Origin: Arcobacter caeni
GTDB taxonomy: Bacteria; Campylobacterota; Campylobacteria; Campylobacterales; Arcobacteraceae
Assembly (NCBI RefSeq): GCF_003063245.1
Contig: NZ_MUXE01000002.1
Location: forward strand, 1 to 64,000
DNA length: 64,000 bases
Reading direction: 5' to 3'
The notes below the pieces were generated by a model. That model worked only from the letters and a program-made list of their open reading frames with translations, was not told the DNA's origin and made no database searches. Below, in pieces: positions 59,139 to 64,000 of this stretch. The position numbers and the translations under genes are program-made. Position 1 is the first letter of the stretch, and the number at the start of each line of letters is the position of its first letter.

Positions 59139-60005
59139 ATGCAAGAATTAATAATCAATGAAAATAATATAAAAGATAAAATCTACACAATAAGAAATCT
59201 TCAAGTTATGTTGGATAGAGATTTGGCTGAACTTTATGGAGTAAAACCTATTAGACTTAGAGAACAAATTAAAAGAAATATTGCTAGATTTCCAGATGAT
59301 TTTATGTTTCAACTTAGTGAAACTGAAGTGGATTTTATGGTATCGCAAAATGCGATACCTTCAAGAAAACATCTTGGAGGTAGTTTACCACTTGTTTTTA
59401 CAGAACAAGGTGTATCGATGCTAAGTTCTGTTTTAAAAAGTGAAATTGCTGTAAATATAAGTGTTCAAATAATAAGAGTATTTGTATCTATGCGAAAACT
59501 AATCTCACAAAATATATCTATATTTGAGCGATTTGAAAGAGTTGAACAAAGATTAACAATCCATGATAAAAACTTTGATAAACTTTTTGAAGCATTAGAA
59601 GATAAATCCTTAAAAGCAAAACAAGGAATATTTTATGATGGACAAATATTTGATGCTTATGTTTTTGTAAATGATTTATTGAAAACTGCGGTTCATGAAG
59701 TTGTTTTGGTAGATAACTACATTGATGAAACAGTTTTTACTCTTTTTTCTAAATATCCAAACATAAAAATAAAAATTTACACTCAAAATATCTCAAAACA
59801 ACTAAAACTAGATTTTGAGAAATATTCAAAGCAATACCAAAATATAGAATTAAAAGAGTTTAAAAATTCCCATGATAGATTTTTAATTATTGATAAAAAA
59901 GAGCTTTATCATCTAGGCGCTAGTTTAAAAGACCTAGGTAAAAAATGGTTTGCATTTTCTAAGTTTGAGATTGAGAATTTGAAGATATTGGAGAAACTAG
60001 AATAA
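59139..60005 (+). CDS. ORF6N-domain protein with PLD-like C-terminus, copy 2
   Basis: 288 residues, intact. An ORF6N-type DNA-binding domain fills about 10-115 (LAELYGVKPIRLREQIKR, VFTEQGVSMLSSVLKSE). A middle coiled coil follows at about 120-150. The C-terminal domain starts with IFYDGQIFDAYVF and carries H245-x-R247-x4-D252 and GASLKDLGKKWF. This fits a PLD-like fold with one half-site per chain, so a dimer may be needed. ORF6N proteins are known from phages and mobile DNA; this combination has no function that I know. The start region is almost identical to copies 1 and 3. Confidence 0.8.
   Translation: MQELIINENNIKDKIYTIRNLQVMLDRDLAELYGVKPIRLREQIKRNIARFPDDFMFQLSETEVDFMVSQNAIPSRKHLGGSLPLVFTEQGVSMLSSVLKSEIAVNISVQIIRVFVSMRKLISQNISIFERFERVEQRLTIHDKNFDKLFEALEDKSLKAKQGIFYDGQIFDAYVFVNDLLKTAVHEVVLVDNYIDETVFTLFSKYPNIKIKIYTQNISKQLKLDFEKYSKQYQNIELKEFKNSHDRFLIIDKKELYHLGASLKDLGKKWFAFSKFEIENLKILEKLE
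59339..59359. repeat. Intragenic palindrome of ORF6N copy 2
   Basis: GGTATCGCA and TGCGATACC (9-bp arms) flank AAA. It lies in the same codons as the palindrome of copy 1 (MVSQNAIPS, residues 67-75) and differs from it by one paired change. Confidence 0.88.
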
Positions 60006-60096
60006 TTTAAATTTGAAAAGAATAACGATTTGTAATGTTTTTAATTATTAGTTTCGAAATTAAATATAATAAGATAGAAATTTCAAAGGCTAAAAA

Positions 60097-60960
60097 ATGC
60101 AAGAATTAATAATCAATGAAAATAATATAAAAGATAAAATCTACACAATAAGAAATCTTCAAGTTATGTTGGATAAAGATTTGGCTGAACTTTATGGAGT
60201 TGAGACAAAAAGAATAAATGAAGCAGTTAAAAATAACCAAGATAAATTTCAAGATGACTTTTATTTTGAATTATCAGATTATGAATTTGAAGATTTGCGG
60301 TCGAAATTTTCGACCGCAAATTTCTCAAAAACAAGAATAAATCCAAAAGTTTTTACTGAACAAGGTATTTATATGTTAGCCACAATTTTGAAAAGTAAAA
60401 TGGCTTCTCAAGTAACGGTATATATCATAAAAACTTTTGCTAATCTGCGAAAAATTATCTCACAAAACATATCTATGTTTGAGAGATTTGAAAGAGTAGA
60501 GCAAAGATTGAGTATTCATGATAAAAACTTTGATAGGCTTTTTGCAGCATTAGAAAATAAATCACTAAAACCAAAACAAGGAATATTTTATGATGGAGAG
60601 ATTTTTGATGCTTATGTTTTTATCAATGATTTAATAAAAACAGCCAATAGTGAAATAATCCTAATTGACAATTATATTGATGAAACCGTATTTACTCTTT
60701 TCTCAAAATATCCAAATAATAAAATAAAAATTTATACTCAGAATATTTCAAAACAACTAAAATTAGATTTTGAGAAATATCAAAAACAATACCAAAATAT
60801 AGAACTATTTGAATTCAAAAATTCCCATGATAGATTTCTAATTATTGATAAAAAAGATATTTACCATTTAGGAGCAAGTCTGAAAGATTTGGGTAAAAAG
60901 TGGTTTGCTTTTTCTAAGTTTGAGATGAATACTTTGGAAGTTTTAAAGAGATTAAAATAG
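60097..60960 (+). CDS. ORF6N-domain protein with PLD-like C-terminus, copy 3
   Basis: 287 residues, intact. The first 35 residues and the last 170 match copy 2 closely. Residues about 36-115, the part that should read DNA, differ strongly (VETKRINEAVKNNQDKF, then SKTRINPKVFTEQGIYML). The C-terminal HDRFLIID and GASLKDLGKKWF are kept. Upstream, TATAAT and AAAGGCTAAAAA match the other copies, so each gene seems to have its own promoter. Confidence 0.8.
   Translation: MQELIINENNIKDKIYTIRNLQVMLDKDLAELYGVETKRINEAVKNNQDKFQDDFYFELSDYEFEDLRSKFSTANFSKTRINPKVFTEQGIYMLATILKSKMASQVTVYIIKTFANLRKIISQNISMFERFERVEQRLSIHDKNFDRLFAALENKSLKPKQGIFYDGEIFDAYVFINDLIKTANSEIILIDNYIDETVFTLFSKYPNNKIKIYTQNISKQLKLDFEKYQKQYQNIELFEFKNSHDRFLIIDKKDIYHLGASLKDLGKKWFAFSKFEMNTLEVLKRLK
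60293..60321. repeat. Intragenic palindrome of ORF6N copy 3
   Basis: ATTTGCGGTCGAAA and TTTCGACCGCAAAT (14-bp arms) are separated by one T. It encodes part of DLRSKFSTANF (residues 66-76), the same protein position as in copies 1 and 2, but with a different sequence. Confidence 0.9.
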
Positions 60961-60988
60961 TATTTTAAAGCAGAGTAAAAACTCTACT

Positions 60989-61381
60989 TTACTTAGTTTG
61001 ATCCAAAGTTACAGGAACATGTTTTATACATCTTGCTGTGAAGAAATCTCTACTATAATTTGGTGAAGATAACATATGATTTTCAAGTGTCCATTCATTT
61101 GATTTTTCGATTGTTACACTTTGTGAAACTTTTCTTATAGCTCTGTTTTCACATATAATTTTTTCATGATTATTAAAAGCGTTTTCAACTTCATTAATTC
61201 TGTCAATTGTCACAACATAGTGTGAACCAATAAAAATCCCCATGATTCCAACCATAATCGTTAATGCTTTTTTCCAAACACCAGCGGGTATAAATTTTCT
61301 TGTAGTAACGATGATCGTAACAACCAATATGAAGATTGCGATTGCCAAATATCCAGCTTCTAATGTTAAAAATAATTCCAT
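60989..61381 (-). CDS. Small membrane protein next to the siroheme decarboxylase
   Basis: 130 residues with two membrane segments (about 10-27 and 37-57). A periplasmic tail of about 70 residues has two cysteines (IICENR, ARCIKH) and is not recognised. AAGGATTAATACA precedes ATG. It follows the siroheme decarboxylase gene by 16 bases on the same strand and thus shares its FNR-type promoter. A part in nitrite reductase assembly or electron supply is possible (inference). Confidence 0.6.
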   Translation of the reverse strand: MELFLTLEAGYLAIAIFILVVTIIVTTRKFIPAGVWKKALTIMVGIMGIFIGSHYVVTIDRINEVENAFNNHEKIICENRAIRKVSQSVTIEKSNEWTLENHMLSSPNYSRDFFTARCIKHVPVTLDQTK

Positions 61382-61397
61382 TGTATTAATCCTTTTT

Positions 61398-62399
61398 TTA
61401 ATTTAAATATTTTTCTTCCCAGTTTTTAAATTCATCACAAAAGTATTTAATTCTTACTTTTTTAAATTCTCTTGATGAATAAAGTGGAAGATTTGATTTG
61501 TATTCTATCTCTTTTGCTATGTTATTTATTACTTCTTGTGTATCTTCAACTGTTTTACCATGAATCATTGTAAATAAATTGTAGTTCCAAGTTGGATATT
61601 TTGGTCTTAAATAACAATGAGAAACAGCAGAAAATGAAGCTGCGATTTTTCCTATTTCTTCGCCTTTCACCCCTTCTTCTATGTCCCAAGCAACCATTGC
61701 ATTTGCTCCAAAACCTGCGTGTCTATGATTTAATATTGTTGCAAATCTTCTCATAACACCTGTATCTTGAAATTCATTTAAAACGCTAAAAAATTCATCA
61801 TAAGAAATACCTAGTCTTTCTACCATTTCTTTAAAAGGTTCTTGTTTTATTTCTATATCATTTTGAGCTTCTTTGATTATATTATAGTGATATTCATTTA
61901 ACTCCATACCTTTAAAATCAGTTTTCGCAACATGCTCTTTTTTCTCTGCTTTATTTGTAGTATCAAGTTTTACAGAGATTTTAAAAAGTTTTAATGTAGG
62001 CAAAATAATATAATCTTTTGCATTTGTAAGTTTTGCTAAAGTTGCAATCGTATCTTCTAAAGTTGATTTAGAATTTGGTGCGATTGCAAGTGTAAACCAA
62101 ATATTATATTTGTGATTTCTTTCATAATTATGTGAAATTCCAGGATGAGAGTTTAGTATTAAAACCGCATCATCAATATCTTCAGGTGCAATCTCAAAAG
62201 CAACTAAAGATGAAGTATATCCTAGTTTTTTTGTATCAAATATCGCTGAAGTTTGTCGTATGATTTTGTTTTCTTTTTCTTCTTTTAAGATTCTTAAAAC
62301 TTCATCTTCTGTAGTATTTAATTCCTTTGCGATTTCTTCAAAAGGTCGAATAGTAAGTGGAAAGTTTTTTTGTATTCTATATAATATTTGGTCTTTCAT
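61398..62399 (-). CDS. Fused siroheme decarboxylase (NirDL/AhbAB-like)
   Basis: 333 residues made of two Lrp/AsnC-like halves. The first (about 1-150) has SHNYERNHKYNIWFT. The second (about 168-333) has HRHAGFGANAMVAW and SHCYLRPKYPTWNYNLFTMI, the hallmark of siroheme decarboxylases AhbB/NirL. The enzyme makes didecarboxysiroheme on the way to haem d1 or alternative haem. In many species the two halves are separate genes. With the nearby SUMT gene it points to a cytochrome cd1 nitrite reductase. FNR-type promoter upstream. Confidence 0.88.
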   Translation of the reverse strand: MKDQILYRIQKNFPLTIRPFEEIAKELNTTEDEVLRILKEEKENKIIRQTSAIFDTKKLGYTSSLVAFEIAPEDIDDAVLILNSHPGISHNYERNHKYNIWFTLAIAPNSKSTLEDTIATLAKLTNAKDYIILPTLKLFKISVKLDTTNKAEKKEHVAKTDFKGMELNEYHYNIIKEAQNDIEIKQEPFKEMVERLGISYDEFFSVLNEFQDTGVMRRFATILNHRHAGFGANAMVAWDIEEGVKGEEIGKIAASFSAVSHCYLRPKYPTWNYNLFTMIHGKTVEDTQEVINNIAKEIEYKSNLPLYSSREFKKVRIKYFCDEFKNWEEKYLN

Positions 62400-62427
62400 T
62401 TTTTCTGCCCCTAATAAAATTTCAAAA

Positions 62428-62469
62428 AGTATAACAACAAAAAATTATTTATGCATTGATTTAAAACAA
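62428..62469 (-). promoter_or_regulatory. FNR-type promoter of the siroheme decarboxylase
   Basis: TTGATTTAAAACAA at 62456-62469 is one base off the consensus. TATACT on the minus strand (62433-62428) is the -10, giving a centre at -41.5. Confidence 0.75.
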
Positions 62470-62478
62470 CTAAATTAC

Positions 62479-62520
62479 TTGATATGAATTAAGAGTTTTA
62501 TTTTTTAATTTAAATATAAT
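62479..62520 (+). promoter_or_regulatory. FNR-type promoter of the small exported gene
   Basis: TTGATATGAATTAA at 62479-62492 is one base off consensus. TATAAT at 62515-62520 gives a centre at -41.5. It sits 9 bases from the other FNR box, and each box serves one direction. Confidence 0.78.
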
Positions 62521-62546
62521 AAATCTAGTATTATGAAGGAAGATAA

Positions 62547-62921
62547 ATGAAAAAGAAATTATTATTATTTGCATTTTTTGCAATGTTTATGTTTTTAGGA
62601 ATTATGGCTTTAAAAGAAGGAATGCCTAGTCCAAAAAATGAAAGAGTTTATGCAGTTTTACAAAAACATATGCCTTATACTTTAGAAAAAAGAGTAGGTG
62701 GATATTCTATTGTAAGTAATGAAACAGGGATAAAAGAAAAGCCACCAGCAAAAGAGTTGTTTTTAAGACTAGAGCAACTTGAAAAATTATGGGGTGAAGA
62801 TTTCTTGAAATTAGAAAATAATACTTTGATAATTTTAGATAAAGATAAAAATGAAGTAGAAAGAGTAGAATTAAAAACAAAAGATGAATTAGACTGGGTT
62901 AAAAATTATTTTAGTTTTTAA
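62547..62921 (+). CDS. Membrane-anchored or exported protein of unknown function
   Basis: 124 residues. A hydrophobic segment at 3-22 (LLLFAFFAMFMFLGIMAL) is a signal or anchor. The rest is charged, with KPPAKELFLRLEQLEKLWG and VERVELKTKDELDWV. No known domain recognised. AAGGAAGATAA precedes ATG. It is expected to be induced at low oxygen through its FNR box, divergent from the siroheme decarboxylase. It is followed by the regulator gene after a 16-bp inverted repeat. Confidence 0.7.
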   Translation: MKKKLLLFAFFAMFMFLGIMALKEGMPSPKNERVYAVLQKHMPYTLEKRVGGYSIVSNETGIKEKPPAKELFLRLEQLEKLWGEDFLKLENNTLIILDKDKNEVERVELKTKDELDWVKNYFSF

Positions 62922-62939
62922 TTGATGAAAATTAGAGTA

Positions 62940-62980
62940 AACAGTAGGTTATAATTATTTATTGATTATAATCTACTGTT
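62940..62980 (+). promoter_or_regulatory. Long inverted repeat in the leader of the Fnr/Crp gene
   Basis: A 16-base arm at 62940-62955 pairs with 62965-62980 except for one G-T pair, with a 9-base spacer. It contains an FNR-like box TTGATTATAATCTA (62962-62975, one mismatch) and two TATAAT elements (62950-62955 and 62967-62972). The position, 17 bases before the ATG, suggests an autoregulatory operator or a leader hairpin rather than a terminator, as no T-run follows. Confidence 0.6.
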
Positions 62981-62997
62981 AAAGATTAGGAGTTTAT

Positions 62998-63630
62998 ATG
63001 AAGAATAAGTTAAAAGAGATATATTTATTTAAAGATTTATGTGATGAAACTTTAGACAGAATAGGTGAATTTACTACTTTTCTAAAATTATCAAAAGATA
63101 ATGTTTTATTTTACGAAGGAGATGATCCAAAATATCTTTTCTTATTGAAAAAAGGTATAGTGAAACTTTATAAAACTTCATCAAATGATAAAGAGATACT
63201 TTTAAAATATTTCCATTCAAATGAATTAATAGCTGAAGTTGCAAATTTTGAACAAATTCCATATCCAGCAACTGCGCAATCTTTTACAGATACAGAAGTC
63301 TTACGAATTGATTTTGTAAGTTTAAAAGACATAATTTATTCAGACCCAAATTTGTCTTTTTTGATTCAAACTTCTTTAATAAAAAAAATAAGAAACCTTG
63401 AAAATATAGTATCTTTACATGTTGTTTTAGATTCAAAAGAAAGAATAGCAAAATACCTATGTGACCACTCAGAAGAGTTTTTTAATACAAAAAATATAAT
63501 AGTTGCAGAAATCCTAAACATCTCACCTGAGACACTTTCAAGAATGTTAAGAGTATTTAAAAATGATGGATTAATTGATAATAAAAAGAAGACAGTAGAT
63601 AAAGAACGATTAAGCGCTTTATTTTTATAA
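62998..63630 (+). CDS. Crp/Fnr-family regulator of nitrogen-oxide or low-oxygen response
   Basis: 210 residues. A cyclic-nucleotide-binding-like sensor domain (about 15-125, with FYEGDDPKYLFLLKKGIVKLY) is followed by a helix-turn-helix. Its recognition helix, SPETLSRML, has the E, S, R contacts of FNR that read TTGAT-N4-ATCAA. The four cysteines of an FNR oxygen-sensing 4Fe-4S cluster are missing; only two are present. It is closer in type to NnrR, DNR or NssR, which respond to nitric oxide or nitrite. AGGAG precedes ATG. Confidence 0.85.
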   Translation: MKNKLKEIYLFKDLCDETLDRIGEFTTFLKLSKDNVLFYEGDDPKYLFLLKKGIVKLYKTSSNDKEILLKYFHSNELIAEVANFEQIPYPATAQSFTDTEVLRIDFVSLKDIIYSDPNLSFLIQTSLIKKIRNLENIVSLHVVLDSKERIAKYLCDHSEEFFNTKNIIVAEILNISPETLSRMLRVFKNDGLIDNKKKTVDKERLSALFL

Positions 63631-63649
63631 GATTTTTATAATGCTTTTG

Positions 63650-63676
63650 ATTAAGTGGTTATTTAAACCACTTAAT
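63650..63676. terminator. Hairpin between convergent genes
   Basis: 11-bp stem (63650-63660 with 63666-63676), loop of five, followed by a T-rich stretch. It covers the cobA-like stop at 63659. Probably ends the regulator transcript. Confidence 0.65.
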
Positions 63677-64000
63677 TTTATCTCTTAAAGTTACAACTTC
63701 ACCAATAACAATAATAGCAGGTGTTGGCATATCTTTTGAAAGCTCAACTATTGTTTCTAAAGTTCCTACAACAACTTCTTGTTCAGGAGTACTTCCCTTT
63801 GAAATTACAGCACATGGATAATCTTTTCTTTTCCCAAGATTCATAAGTTTTCTAGTGATTAGTTTGATATTATGGAATCCCATTAAAAATACTATTGTTT
63901 CATCATTTAAGAAAGTTTGCCACTCTATTTGTGATATTTTTTTCTTTGGTGTTTCATGTCCCGTTACTACTCTAAAAGAAGTAGTTATTCCTCTATGAGT
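63659..64000 (-). CDS. cobA: Uroporphyrinogen-III C-methyltransferase, C-terminal part
   Basis: The frame is open to the right edge, so the start is outside. At least 113 residues are seen. HRGITTSFRVVTGHE, then TIVFLMGFHNI and YPCAVISKGSTPEQEVVVG, are the conserved C-terminal features of SUMT enzymes. It makes precorrin-2 for siroheme from uroporphyrinogen III. With the siroheme decarboxylase it supports haem d1 synthesis. Confidence 0.88.
   Translation of the reverse strand, partial: THRGITTSFRVVTGHETPKKKISQIEWQTFLNDETIVFLMGFHNIKLITRKLMNLGKRKDYPCAVISKGSTPEQEVVVGTLETIVELSKDMPTPAIIVIGEVVTLRDKIKWFK

Noticed and set aside
57900-60120. Repeated DNA in the ORF6N region as a CRISPR or simple tandem repeat array
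   Set aside because: The repeats are whole genes with promoters, about 1 kb apart, and differ in the middle; no short regular spacers are seen.
60966-60990. Hairpin after ORF6N copy 3
   Set aside because: The arms contain a mismatch and no T-run follows at once; possible terminator but not listed.
1-64000. tRNA, rRNA or known riboswitches
   Set aside because: I looked for tRNA T-loop and acceptor patterns and common riboswitch leaders, including upstream of mntP, and saw none.

Overview
This window is about 64 kb of AT-rich bacterial chromosome. It looks like a member of the Arcobacteraceae (Arcobacter/Aliarcobacter group, Campylobacterota). The evidence is the Wolinella-type fumarate reductase frdCAB followed by a tandem dynamin pair (the order I recall from Campylobacter jejuni), a napAGHBFLD periplasmic nitrate reductase operon, a UbiD-like menaquinone decarboxylase, a CetB-like PAS protein, and the very low GC content. 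The genus is an inference. I saw no rRNA, tRNA or CRISPR array.

Layout. 1-2.5 kb: the end of an IS256-like element lies in the third gene of an operon encoding a MotA/TolQ-like channel and an OmpA-like partner, an arrangement like the Zorya anti-phage system. 2.6-10 kb: L,D-transpeptidase, RecQ, a small exported protein and an HPP membrane protein (both behind FNR-like boxes), a glycosyltransferase, a YgjP-type metallopeptidase and a diguanylate cyclase. 10-18 kb: dynamin pair and frdCAB. 18-32.7 kb: complex I operon nuoABCDEFGHIJKLMN with nuoC and nuoD fused and citrate synthase (gltA) inserted between nuoF and nuoG. 32.8-44.4 kb: housekeeping genes (PatB-type lyase, menaquinone decarboxylase, a split ThrE-type exporter, coaX, hisG, trpS, mntP, a CDF transporter, serS). 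44.7-54.6 kb: nitrate-respiration block, with a DUF2249/membrane/DUF59 operon facing the nap operon, which ends in a PAS gene. 54.6-61 kb: accessory stretch with a TrpD2-like gene, decayed gene fragments, a HEPN-like pair and three tandem ORF6N genes. 61-64 kb: a fused siroheme decarboxylase, an Fnr/Crp regulator and the start of a cobA-like gene, suggesting a haem d1/nitrite reductase region beyond the right edge.

How it works together. Complex I and citrate synthase feed electrons to menaquinone. Fumarate reductase and Nap use them without oxygen, and the siroheme genes point to nitrite reduction. Six FNR-like boxes sit at the same distance from a -10 element, centred at -41.5. They precede the small exported gene, the HPP gene, the DUF2249 operon, napA, the siroheme decarboxylase and a small exported gene, so these loci look like one low-oxygen regulon. 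The Fnr/Crp protein encoded here has the FNR-type recognition helix but not the cysteines of an oxygen-sensing iron-sulphur cluster.

The most unusual signal is in the ORF6N array. Each of the three genes carries a perfect palindrome at the same place in its coding sequence, but the palindrome differs between copies and the two arms change together, even where this changes the protein. The C-terminal half of these proteins carries a phospholipase-D-like HxRx4D motif, so they may be DNA-binding nucleases or regulators, each with its own recognition site inside its own gene.
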